Shown here: in pieces, positions 32,935 to 40,765 of the stretch
Position numbering within the stretch: position 1 is the stretch's first letter
Layout of the letters: each line of letters opens with the position of its first letter
Assembly (NCBI GenBank): GCA_050253535.1
Contig: JBFWIW010000005.1
Coordinates: 1 to 64,000, forward strand
From: JBFWIW01 sp050253535
GTDB taxonomy: Bacteria > Bacillota > Clostridia > Oscillospirales > Oscillospiraceae
Reading direction: 5' to 3'
Length of the DNA: 64,000 nt
The notes under the pieces: model-generated
Database searches by the model: none
The model's input: the letters and a program-made list of their open reading frames with translations, nothing else
Told to the model about the DNA's origin: nothing
Program-made: the position numbers and the translations under genes

Positions 32935-32963
32935 TTGGCATTATGTACATGGGTACTTTATAT
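32935..32963 (+). promoter_or_regulatory. possible promoter of the RNase J gene
   Basis: TTGGCA (32935-32940), a 17-bp spacer and TTATAT (32958-32963) in the AT-rich 270-bp gap between recR and the RNase J gene. Nothing else was found in this gap. Confidence 0.45.
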
Positions 32964-33120
32964 ATTTAAACTGCTTTCAAGTTCAAATGCGTAAGAGATC
33001 AGAGGCATTTCGGAATTATCTGGACGAAACAGGGTCAAGATAACCGGAGCTTGTGGTCAATACTTTATTGCGTCTGAAACAGTTACATAAGGCAAAATAT
33101 TGAAAATTAAGGAGAATTAC

Positions 33121-34779
33121 ATGGCAGAAAAATTAAAAATAATCTCACTTGGAGGGCTTAACGAGATCGGCAAGAACATGACGGTCTATGAGTTTGGTGA
33201 GGATATCATCGTGGTCGACTGCGGACTTGGCTTTCCGGATTATGATATGTACGGCATAGACATCATCATACCGGATATCACCTATCTGATGAAAAACCGA
33301 GACAGAGTGAAAGCAATCATAGTGACGCACGGCCATGAGGACCACATCGGCGCTATACCTTATGTCGTCGGTGAGATACCCGCTCCGGTCTATTCGACAC
33401 GCCTTACGACGGGGCTCATGAAGATTAAACTGGCAGAGCGCGGACTGGAGGAGACGACGGACCTCCGCACGATCGAGGCGGGTGAGACCATTAAGGCAGG
33501 CTGTTTTAAGGTCGAGTTCATCCATGTGAATCACAGTATACCGGACGCGGTAGCTCTCGCGATAAAGACACCCGTGGGCACCATAATTCACACCGGCGAC
33601 TACAAGATCGACACAACGCCTATACAGGGTGGTATGATTGATCTCGCGAGGTTGGGCGAACTGGGTAAAAAGGGCGTTTTGGCCCTCATGGGTGATTCTA
33701 CAAATGTAGAAAAACCGGGCTTCTCGGTGTCTGAGCGTAAGGTGGGGGACAGCCTTGACAGTTTTATCAAAGACTGCAACCAGAGAATAATAGTGACGAC
33801 CTTTGCCTCAAACGTACACCGGATACAGCAGGTTTTAAACTGTGCTGCGCGCTATGGCCGAAAAGTCGGCGTCACAGGACGCAGCATGGAAAATATTTTG
33901 AAAGTATCTACTGAGCTTGGCTACATGCAGATCCCGCCGAACACGCTCGTGGAGATGCAGCAGCTCAAGGGTCTTCCGCGCGAGAAGGTCGTCATCATAA
34001 CGACAGGCAGTCAGGGAGAGGCTATGAGCGCCCTATATCGCATGGCGTTTTCTGGACACAGGCAGGTGGAGATAACCGCCGGGGACAGGGTCATTATATC
34101 TGCTTCCGCCATACCGGGAAATGAAAAGACCGTAGGCCGCGTTATTAACGAGCTCTTTGCCCGCGGCGCAGAGGTAATATATGACAAATCCTCCGACCTG
34201 CATGTCTCAGGACACGCATATCAGGAGGAGCTCAAGCTGATGCTTGCACTGACAAACCCGAAATTTTTTGTCCCGCTGCACGGCGAGCAGAGGCATCTCA
34301 GAAAACATGCGAAGCTCGCGGAGCAGTTAGGCATCGAGCCGCGCAACATCATTGTGAGCGACATCGGAAAGGTCATTGAAATGACATCCCGAAGCGTTAG
34401 GCTTAATGGAGCCGTTCCGTCGGGCAAAGTATTTGTCGACGGAACAGGTGTAGGCGACGTGGGCGCCGTCGTCCTCCGCGACAGGAAGCACCTGGCGCAG
34501 GACGGAATGCTTGTAATCATTGTGAATCTGTCGAGCGAAGACGGGAGCCTGGTCTCCGGCCCCGATATCATAACGAGAGGCTTCGTCTACGTCAAAGAGG
34601 CGGAGGAACTCATTAACGAACTCAAAGCAATCGTTTTGGAGACGCTCGATGACTGCGCCGTCCGACATGTGAGTGACTGGGCGACGCTTAAGGGTACGAT
34701 AAAATCGCGGCTTTCAGATCATCTTTATAAAAAAACAAAGCGCAACCCGATGATCCTGCCTGTCATTATGGAGACATGA
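33121..34779 (+). CDS. ribonuclease J
   Basis: 552 aa from ATG 33121, behind AAGGAGAATTAC. RNase J is a 5'-3' exo- and endonuclease in mRNA decay and rRNA maturation. The metallo-beta-lactamase metal motif HGHEDH is at 70-75, followed by VNHSIPD and HTGDYK; the beta-CASP domain has GDSTNVEKPG and TTFASNVHRIQ. The C-terminal domain is present. Whether it is J1 or J2 cannot be said. The downstream ArsC/Spx-like gene overlaps by 4 bp. Confidence 0.94.
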   Translation: MAEKLKIISLGGLNEIGKNMTVYEFGEDIIVVDCGLGFPDYDMYGIDIIIPDITYLMKNRDRVKAIIVTHGHEDHIGAIPYVVGEIPAPVYSTRLTTGLMKIKLAERGLEETTDLRTIEAGETIKAGCFKVEFIHVNHSIPDAVALAIKTPVGTIIHTGDYKIDTTPIQGGMIDLARLGELGKKGVLALMGDSTNVEKPGFSVSERKVGDSLDSFIKDCNQRIIVTTFASNVHRIQQVLNCAARYGRKVGVTGRSMENILKVSTELGYMQIPPNTLVEMQQLKGLPREKVVIITTGSQGEAMSALYRMAFSGHRQVEITAGDRVIISASAIPGNEKTVGRVINELFARGAEVIYDKSSDLHVSGHAYQEELKLMLALTNPKFFVPLHGEQRHLRKHAKLAEQLGIEPRNIIVSDIGKVIEMTSRSVRLNGAVPSGKVFVDGTGVGDVGAVVLRDRKHLAQDGMLVIIVNLSSEDGSLVSGPDIITRGFVYVKEAEELINELKAIVLETLDDCAVRHVSDWATLKGTIKSRLSDHLYKKTKRNPMILPVIMET

Positions 34780-35108
34780 ACGTACAGATATTTGGAAGAT
34801 CCAAGTGTTTCGACACAAAAAAGGCGCAGCGGTACTTCAAAGAGCGCCGTATAAAGTTTCAGGACATCGATATTGGCAAGTTTGGTATGAGCCGTGGGGA
34901 GTTTACCTCCGTCCTGCGCGCGGTGGGGCTGGAGAACATGATTGACCCGAAAGCGAAGGATGCGGAGATACTCCGCTATCTGGCGTACGACGAAGACAGG
35001 ATCGAGAAGCTCCTTGAGGAGCAGCAGATGATCCAAACCCCGATAGTAAGAAATGGAAAGTTTGCGACGGTTGGCTATTGCCCGGAAGTGTGGAATAAAT
35101 GGGAATAG
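34776..35108 (+). CDS. ArsC/Spx-family protein
   Basis: 110 aa with a thioredoxin-like ArsC/Spx fold. The N-terminal loop has a single cysteine (GRSKCFDTKKA, Cys11), and the Arg-type motif region near TPIVRNGKFATVGY is the C-terminal signature. A single Cys rather than CxxC argues against Spx redox-switch behaviour. It may be a glutaredoxin-like reductase or a regulator. The start overlaps the RNase J stop (ATGA), so it is coupled; a terminator follows at 35145. Confidence 0.8.
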   Translation: MNVQIFGRSKCFDTKKAQRYFKERRIKFQDIDIGKFGMSRGEFTSVLRAVGLENMIDPKAKDAEILRYLAYDEDRIEKLLEEQQMIQTPIVRNGKFATVGYCPEVWNKWE

Positions 35109-35144
35109 TAGCTTTAAAATAAGGCGCCCCTGAAAAATATTACA

Positions 35145-35182
35145 AAAAATAAGGCAGCCACAGTCGGCTGCCTTATTTTTTT
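35145..35182 (+). terminator. terminator after the RNase J/ArsC-like genes
   Basis: A 15-bp stem (35145-35159 with 35166-35180) is flanked by A-runs and followed by T's, so it is effective from either strand. It separates this unit from the convergent radical SAM gene. Confidence 0.88.
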
Positions 35183-35283
35183 GCTGCGTTCAGCAGCTGT
35201 AATTTCCCCGGTTTTTGATGCCCTCAATATATACCGGGAAAGTCTTGGAACATCTGCGGAGAGAGCAAAAGTGCGCTAGCATA

Positions 35284-36876
35284 TCAGCCATGACTTTTAT
35301 GGTGTCTGTAGTTTGTTTGAAGCGTTGGTATTTTTTTTCTCTGCTCTTTGACGCCTGCTCTGCTCTTTAGCACGATGTGCGCTTTCTTGTAGAGATACCT
35401 GAGTTTGGCGAGGCGCAGGGCAAGGAAATAACAGCGGTCAATCTGTTTTTCGTATTTTAAAATATCTCTCTCAAAATGCTCCGCGAGCCTTATTAGCACG
35501 GAAAACTGCAGACAGTATATAAGCCGATACAGCGAGCGGCTCTCGGAGCTGCCCTCGCGCTGCCAGTATGCGTTAAACTGTTCTCCCATCGGCGCGTACA
35601 TGATATCATCCATCTCAGCGGACGAAAAAAGTCCCTCATCAAGAGCCAATTGCACGATGTCTGTCCCGGGCAGGAAATTCAGTCCGTGGAGCTGCAGTTC
35701 AAAGGGCGCACGGAGCTTCTTTACAAGTTTATATGTCTCCATCAGATCGTCGAAAGTCTCGAACGGGTGTCTGACCATAAAGTCATAGCTTGCCCAAAAG
35801 ACGCCGGAGCGCTTTATAATATCTGTTGCCTTTATTATTTCATCCTGGGTCTCATAGCGGTGGAAAACGTCACGCCGTATCCTCTCTGACCCGGACTGTA
35901 TTCCCATAATAACCTCGTCGAGACCAGCGGAGACAAGTTTTTTAAGGACGGTTTCATCAACCATTTTGGGGTGCGACCATATCGTAAAGGGCAGGCCTAT
36001 ACGCTTTTTGTATTCTTTTACAAATTCGTCCACCCAGCCCGGGAGATTGGGGAATATCTCATCATAAAAATGTATGAATATCAGGTTCTTGCACTCGCTT
36101 TTGGCTACGACGAGCTCATCTATAACGCTCTTCACTGAACGTGTGCGCACATATTTCACACCTTCGGGAAAAAGTCGCCTCAAATTTATAGAGCAGCAAT
36201 AAGAACATGTGAAAGGGCATCCGCGTGAGGCGATGACCTCATAGCTGAGCGTTTTAAGCTGTGGGTCTCCGCTTGTAATTGTGTCATTTTCGATAAATAC
36301 GGCTCGCTGACTGTTCACCGTGGGAATGCCGTATACGTCTATATCCTCGCAGATGTCTCCTATGCCGTTTATTACGTTGTTTCCGCCTGAGCGATAGCAG
36401 AGAGAGGGAATATCTTCATAGCCTGTCCCGCTGCATATGGCGTCCGCGAGTCTGCAGACGGCGCGCTCTCCGTCACCTCGGACGACAAAGTCTGAACCGC
36501 GCTCCAGAAAATGTTCGGGAAACATCATCGCATAGGCCCCGCCACAGACGATGGGAATATCAAAAGCCTCTGTGACGGCGTGCATCACACGGTGTACAGT
36601 GTCGAGGTACATGGAACTCATAACGGAGAGGCCTATCAAAACGGGTTTCACCTCCCTTATCTGCGTGAGCAGAAGAGAGAGCTCGGCGTCAGTGGTTTCG
36701 CGCGGGGACATACTGTTGTAATCCTTATAAAAAACCAGCACGACTTCATAACCGGCCCTATTCAGCGCGGTTTGGAGATAACGCACGCCCAGTGCTTTTT
36801 TGTTATAGAAGGCTATCAGCAGAGCAGTTCCGCGCGTTCTCTCCGTTGATTCACCGCTTTTTTGTTCACTGTCCAT
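35284..36876 (-). CDS. B12-binding-domain radical SAM protein, unknown product
   Basis: 530 aa from the ATG at 36876, behind TTGGAG. The N-terminal cobalamin-binding-like Rossmann region (about 20-175) has VLIGLSVMSSMY and VCGGAYAMMFPEHFLERGSDF, without an obvious DxHxxG motif, so it may not use B12 as a base-off ligand. The radical SAM core follows with CPFTCSYC as the CxxxCxxC cluster motif (near 230), then VIMGIQSGSERI. A charged C-terminal tail ends the protein. No biosynthetic partners flank it. Confidence 0.85.
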   Translation of the reverse strand: MDSEQKSGESTERTRGTALLIAFYNKKALGVRYLQTALNRAGYEVVLVFYKDYNSMSPRETTDAELSLLLTQIREVKPVLIGLSVMSSMYLDTVHRVMHAVTEAFDIPIVCGGAYAMMFPEHFLERGSDFVVRGDGERAVCRLADAICSGTGYEDIPSLCYRSGGNNVINGIGDICEDIDVYGIPTVNSQRAVFIENDTITSGDPQLKTLSYEVIASRGCPFTCSYCCSINLRRLFPEGVKYVRTRSVKSVIDELVVAKSECKNLIFIHFYDEIFPNLPGWVDEFVKEYKKRIGLPFTIWSHPKMVDETVLKKLVSAGLDEVIMGIQSGSERIRRDVFHRYETQDEIIKATDIIKRSGVFWASYDFMVRHPFETFDDLMETYKLVKKLRAPFELQLHGLNFLPGTDIVQLALDEGLFSSAEMDDIMYAPMGEQFNAYWQREGSSESRSLYRLIYCLQFSVLIRLAEHFERDILKYEKQIDRCYFLALRLAKLRYLYKKAHIVLKSRAGVKEQRKKIPTLQTNYRHHKSHG

Positions 36877-37025
36877 TAAACGCTCCAATATATACTTAAT
36901 TATCTGCGGAAATTCCGTCAATAATAAAAGTATTGTCAAAGCGTCCGTGATTTATGCCAGGGGGCTAAAAACGTCGGCCAGTACTGCTGGAACAAATTTG
37001 ATATGGAGATAATTAACGGGGTATA
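36877..37025. other. intergenic region upstream of the radical SAM gene
   Basis: No gene or clear promoter; the region is AT-rich and ends at the terminator of the small membrane protein. Confidence 0.4.
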
Positions 37026-37060
37026 TGAAAAAAGCCAGACGCATCAAGCGTCTGGCTTTT
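37026..37060 (-). terminator. terminator of the rpiB/small membrane protein unit
   Basis: A perfect 13-bp stem (37030-37042 with 37048-37060), loop ATCAA, followed by TTTTTT on the minus strand. Confidence 0.88.
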
Positions 37061-37067
37061 GCTGCTT

Positions 37068-37298
37068 CTATTCTGCCTGTATTGAGCCCTCCGGCACAGC
37101 GTTGTCTTGCGCCGCTTCTTCAGAGAGCCAAGGCACGTCGAGATAAAGTCCGTCGGAGGTATAGACTATATATTTTTTGAAACCAAAGAAAACGCATATG
37201 GCGAGAGTGATAAGAAGGCAAATGAGCCCGAGGAGGGAGAGCAAGATTATCTTGACCGGTTTTCGCTTCCTATACACTTTTTTGCCGACATATGCCAT
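37068..37298 (-). CDS. small single-pass membrane protein
   Basis: 76 aa, ATG 6-8 bp after AAAGGAGG. A basic N-terminus (KKVYRKRKPVK) is followed by one hydrophobic helix (about 17-40) and a short outer part KYIVYTSDGLYLDVPWL and an acidic tail. The strong ribosome site, the terminator and the positive-inside pattern argue that it is real. I do not recognise the family with confidence; the juxtamembrane part resembles the start of larger secreted proteins, so it could be a reduced relative. Confidence 0.6.
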   Translation of the reverse strand: MAYVGKKVYRKRKPVKIILLSLLGLICLLITLAICVFFGFKKYIVYTSDGLYLDVPWLSEEAAQDNAVPEGSIQAE

Positions 37299-37310
37299 GG
37301 CGCGCCTCCT

Positions 37311-37754
37311 TTAGTTCTTTTTCTCCAAATCCATCATAAGACCTATGCGGGTTGCATGCCTGCCGCCCTCAAATTCAGTGGAGAGAAAGGTGTCGACAAT
37401 TTTAAGGGCAAGACCCGCGCCGATGACGCGAGCTCCAAATGCGAGTATGTTTGCGTCGTTGTGCTTGCGGCACATTTCGGCCGAGAAGCAGTCGGAACAA
37501 AGAGCTGCGCGAACGCCGTTTATCTTGTTTGCGGAGATGGAAATTCCGATGCCGGTGCCGCAGATAAGAATACCTTTACCGCATTCCCCGGAGACGACAG
37601 CCCTTGCGGCGGGTTCCGCGTAATCCGGATAATTGCAGCTTTTATTGGAATATGTTCCGAAATCGATGTATTCAATGCCAAGTGTGTCGAGATGTTTCTT
37701 TACTTCCTGCATCAGGTCGTATCCGCCGTGATCACAGCCAAGCGCCAGCTTCAT
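37311..37754 (-). CDS. rpiB: ribose-5-phosphate isomerase B
   Basis: 147 aa, ATG behind AAAGGACC. RpiB interconverts ribose 5-phosphate and ribulose 5-phosphate, feeding rpe (found 6 kb away). The start MKLALGCDHGGYDL has Gly in place of the usual Ala of the DHAG motif. Later CGTGIGISISANKINGVRAALC and HNDANILAFGARV contain the active-site residues. Relatives also act on galactose 6-phosphate or allose 6-phosphate, but the motif set fits RpiB best. Confidence 0.93.
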   Translation of the reverse strand: MKLALGCDHGGYDLMQEVKKHLDTLGIEYIDFGTYSNKSCNYPDYAEPAARAVVSGECGKGILICGTGIGISISANKINGVRAALCSDCFSAEMCRKHNDANILAFGARVIGAGLALKIVDTFLSTEFEGGRHATRIGLMMDLEKKN

Positions 37755-37852
37755 TTTTACAGGTCCTTTCCGGTTTTAATATGATATGAGAATTATTGTA
37801 TGCCTCAAGGCGCGGTAAAATTTATAAATATTATACCTTATAATGGGATTTA

Positions 37853-38689
37853 TCAATACATCGTCAGTTTGCGGAGCCGTATGAATTCGCGCCTGCGGTT
37901 TTTAAAGGTGGTGACGAAACGGAAGCCCGCCTCTTCAAGAAGTTCATAGGCCTCTTTTATGCCGGTTCCTACCGCATCGGCTGTGTGCGCGTCTGAGCCG
38001 ACTGTGACAACCTCGCCGCCGCACTCGCGATAGAGCTTTAACAGAGGCAGGGAAGGTATTGTCGAATGAAGTTTATCCCGCAGGCCGGATGTGTTTATCT
38101 CTATGCCGATGCCGTTTCGGGCGATGAGGTGAAAGAGATCTTTTATCCTGTCGGTGAAATCAAGCATGTCCACTGTATAACCCTGTCTTATCATATAGCG
38201 GTTTGTGTAACCGAAGTGGCCGAGAACGTCGCAGCAGCCTGAATGCGCTACCTCAAAACACTCGCCGATATATTTGTCAAAGAGCTCGCGGCACATTTCA
38301 TCGCTGTCATACTTGAGAAAGTAGAAATCATTCATATCTCGCAGATTGTGAACGGAACCTATAACAAAGTCGAGGCAATCCATGGATGCGATACGCTCAG
38401 CATCCTCAAGATGGTGGTTAATTGCCGACAGTTCAACGCCAAAGCGGAGATTCAGCCGCCCGTCCATAGTAGCTTTAACACTATCGAAGCACGCGCGCAT
38501 TTCATCCCATCTACTGAAGGCGTGGGGATCGTAAAAAACCCCCTCCGGCTTGCAGTATTCAATGTCCACATGGTCGGTAAAACATATTTGCGACATCCCT
38601 CTTTTCACCGCAGCCTCGGCCATTTCGGCCATGGACACATGTGCGTCGGGAGAGAACTCAGTATGCACATGATAGTCTGCCAGAAACAC
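37853..38689 (-). CDS. histidinol-phosphatase-type PHP protein
   Basis: 278 aa, GTG start about 11 bp after GGAG. PHP motifs are DYHVHTEFSPDAH (5-17), CFTDHVDIEY, FGVELSA, DFVIGSVHNLR and VTVGSDAHTADAVG. The size and order match HisJ/HisK-type histidinol phosphatases, which dephosphorylate histidinol phosphate in histidine synthesis. No other his gene is near, so this role is inferred from family resemblance. Confidence 0.85.
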   Translation of the reverse strand: MFLADYHVHTEFSPDAHVSMAEMAEAAVKRGMSQICFTDHVDIEYCKPEGVFYDPHAFSRWDEMRACFDSVKATMDGRLNLRFGVELSAINHHLEDAERIASMDCLDFVIGSVHNLRDMNDFYFLKYDSDEMCRELFDKYIGECFEVAHSGCCDVLGHFGYTNRYMIRQGYTVDMLDFTDRIKDLFHLIARNGIGIEINTSGLRDKLHSTIPSLPLLKLYRECGGEVVTVGSDAHTADAVGTGIKEAYELLEEAGFRFVTTFKNRRREFIRLRKLTMY

Positions 38690-38917
38690 TGTAAGATCAC
38701 TCCAAGAATTTTTTTGGGCAGTTTATTTCGACGTCGCTCAGGTCGCCGGGACGATTAAGCGTAAAAAGCACTTGTAGAATAATATCAGGATGAGGCTAAA
38801 AAGTAAACGATTTTCCTTTGATTTATTTATTTTTGTTGTTATTGCAGTAAAAAGGGTGTATAAAAACAGTTTTTTTGCACGGACTGAAAGTCTCGGGCCA
38901 TCTAAAAGAACAGCTTT
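38690..38917. other. AT-rich intergenic region before the PHP gene
   Basis: No gene or clear promoter. An A/T-rich stretch around 38800-38880 holds no confident regulatory site. Confidence 0.4.
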
Positions 38918-39403
38918 TTAAGAACTGACGACATCGGCGGTTAAGCCATTCGTCAGGAAAATGAGATCGTTCGGTGCGAGTTCAATCTGATATCCTATCT
39001 TTCCGGCTGAGACGATAACGGTTTCCAGAAGTATGATCTCCTCCTCATAGACTGTAGTGAATTGCTTTTTCATACCGACGGGGCTGCATCCGCCGTGCAC
39101 ATACCCGGTGAGGGGCAGAAGTTCCGCCTGCTTTATCATCACGATGGACTTTTCACCGACGGTTTTTGCCGCTTTCTTGAGGTCGAGTTCCGCATCGACG
39201 GGAATGACGAATATGTAATTGGATTTTGAAGCGCCTTTCGTCACAAGGGTCTTGTATATCATATATGGAGGGACGCCTAAAAGCCCGGCGACGGCGACGC
39301 CGGAAATAGCACCGCTCTCATGCGAATATTCGTGTGCCGTGTAGGCTATGTCACTATGTTCCAGTATGCGCATAACGTTTGTCTTGTAATCTGTCTTTGA
39401 CAT
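38918..39403 (-). CDS. YbaK-type Cys-tRNA(Pro)/aminoacyl-tRNA deacylase
   Basis: 161 aa from the ATG at 39403, 7 bp after AAGAGG; the longer frame runs into dnaJ. YbaK/EbsC proteins hydrolyse mischarged Cys-tRNA(Pro). KTLVTKGASKSNYIFVIP and the C-terminal YVHGGCSPVGMKKQF are family blocks. It follows dnaJ on the same strand after a hairpin with no T-run, so read-through from the chaperone operon is possible. Confidence 0.88.
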   Translation of the reverse strand: MSKTDYKTNVMRILEHSDIAYTAHEYSHESGAISGVAVAGLLGVPPYMIYKTLVTKGASKSNYIFVIPVDAELDLKKAAKTVGEKSIVMIKQAELLPLTGYVHGGCSPVGMKKQFTTVYEEEIILLETVIVSAGKIGYQIELAPNDLIFLTNGLTADVVSS

Positions 39404-39430
39404 AAAATTTCCTCTTGCATTAACGCAGGC

Positions 39431-39452
39431 AGCCGCAGGGTTACCTGCGGCT
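39431..39452. other. hairpin between dnaJ and ybaK
   Basis: A 9-bp stem AGCCGCAGG (39431-39439) / CCTGCGGCT (39444-39452), loop GTTA, directly downstream of the dnaJ stop. No T-run follows, so termination would be partial at most. Confidence 0.5.
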
Positions 39453-39458
39453 CCGGCA

Positions 39459-40595
39459 TTATTTCTTCTTTTTTCCCTTTTCGAAAAATCGAGGAGGCTT
39501 TGCGGAGGCTCCGCCATCCATTGAGTCGTCAAATTTACGGAGGAGCTCCTTCTGTTCGCTTGTGAGGTTTCGTGGTATATTGACGGTTACAGTGACGTAC
39601 TGGTCTCCGCGCCCGCTCCCATGCAGGTGGGGGATGCCCTTACCTCGAAGGCGGAAAACTGTACCGGATTGGGTACCTTCCGGAATAGAATACTTGACTT
39701 TTCCGTCAAGAGTGGGGACTTCAACTTCGCTGCCTAGTATCGCCTGGCCGACGGTTATGGGCATTTCATAGAGAACAGATGTCCCTTCTCTTGTGAAAAG
39801 GGGATGGGCACGCACCGAGATGTTTATGAGAAGGTCGCCGGCAGGGCCACCGTTTAATCCGGCGCTACCCTGCCCTCGCAGGGATATGGTCTGCCCGTCG
39901 TCTATACCCTCGGGAATACTGACGCTTATGTTTTTCTGGCGGCGCACAAAACCGGCGCCATTACACGTTTTGCAGGGCTTAAGTATTATCTTGCCTCGGC
40001 CCGAGCAGCGCGGGCACTCCGCAGAGGTCTGCATAACGCCGAACGGTGTGCGCTGCTGGGTGCGGACTGTACCTGCACCTCCGCAATTTGAACATGTTTC
40101 CGCCGTTGTCCCAGGTTCGCAGCCGGAGCCGGAACAGGTATCGCAACGTTCTATGCGCGAGACGCTGACAGACTTTTCACAGCCGAAAGCAGCCTCTTCA
40201 AAGGAGATGGCAATACCGGCGCGGATAGTTTCACCGCGCCTGGGGGCGTTCCTGTTTTTTGAAGTGCTTCCGCCGAAACCACCGCCGAAAATAGATCCGA
40301 AGATATCGCCAAGGTCGAAGTCCATCCCGCCGAAGCCGCCGCCGAAGCCGCCTGCCCCGAAATTGGGGTCCACGCCGGAATGGCCGAATTGGTCATATTT
40401 CGACTTTTTGTCGGCGTCGGAGAGAACTTCATACGCCTCGTTTACTTCTTTGAAGCGTGCCTCTGCGCCCTTGTCGTCAGGATGCAGATCAGGATGGTGC
40501 TCCTTGGCCAGCTTGCGGTATGCTTTTTTGATATCGGCTTCTGAGGCGTCCTTTGAGAGCCCGAGCACTTCGTAGTAATCTCTTTTATCTGCCAT
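39459..40595 (-). CDS. dnaJ: chaperone DnaJ
   Basis: 378 aa from ATG 40595, behind AGGTGA. DnaJ stimulates the DnaK ATPase and delivers unfolded proteins. Domains: J domain (5-70) with HPD in KEHHPDLHPDD, a Gly/Phe-rich linker (about 78-115), a zinc-finger domain with four CxxCxGxG repeats (CDTCSGSG, CSNCGGAG, CPRCSGRG, CKTCNGAG), and C-terminal substrate domains. Type I DnaJ. Last gene of hrcA-grpE-dnaK-dnaJ. Confidence 0.97.
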   Translation of the reverse strand: MADKRDYYEVLGLSKDASEADIKKAYRKLAKEHHPDLHPDDKGAEARFKEVNEAYEVLSDADKKSKYDQFGHSGVDPNFGAGGFGGGFGGMDFDLGDIFGSIFGGGFGGSTSKNRNAPRRGETIRAGIAISFEEAAFGCEKSVSVSRIERCDTCSGSGCEPGTTAETCSNCGGAGTVRTQQRTPFGVMQTSAECPRCSGRGKIILKPCKTCNGAGFVRRQKNISVSIPEGIDDGQTISLRGQGSAGLNGGPAGDLLINISVRAHPLFTREGTSVLYEMPITVGQAILGSEVEVPTLDGKVKYSIPEGTQSGTVFRLRGKGIPHLHGSGRGDQYVTVTVNIPRNLTSEQKELLRKFDDSMDGGASAKPPRFFEKGKKKK

Positions 40596-40616
40596 AGAAT
40601 CACCTGTACATTTCAT

Positions 40617-40644
40617 GGCTCCCCCCTGCCTGGAGGGAGGAGCC
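40617..40644. other. hairpin in the dnaK-dnaJ intergenic region
   Basis: GGCTCC (40617-40622) pairs with GGAGCC (40639-40644), and CCC with GGG inside. It lies just upstream of dnaJ and may be a processing or translation-level element. Confidence 0.4.
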
Positions 40645-40765
40645 AAAATTATGGGATATTACCCGCAAGGCAGGTAAAATATTTTAAATTGAGTCCTTTT
40701 ATCGCTGTTGAAATGGTAACAGAAAAAGCCGACTCATTATCTTATGAATTCCATTTAAGGGATAA

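Noticed and set aside
34776..35108. Spx transcription-factor identity
   Set aside because: Only one Cys in the loop, no CxxC, so the redox-switch form of Spx is not supported; listed as ArsC/Spx family.
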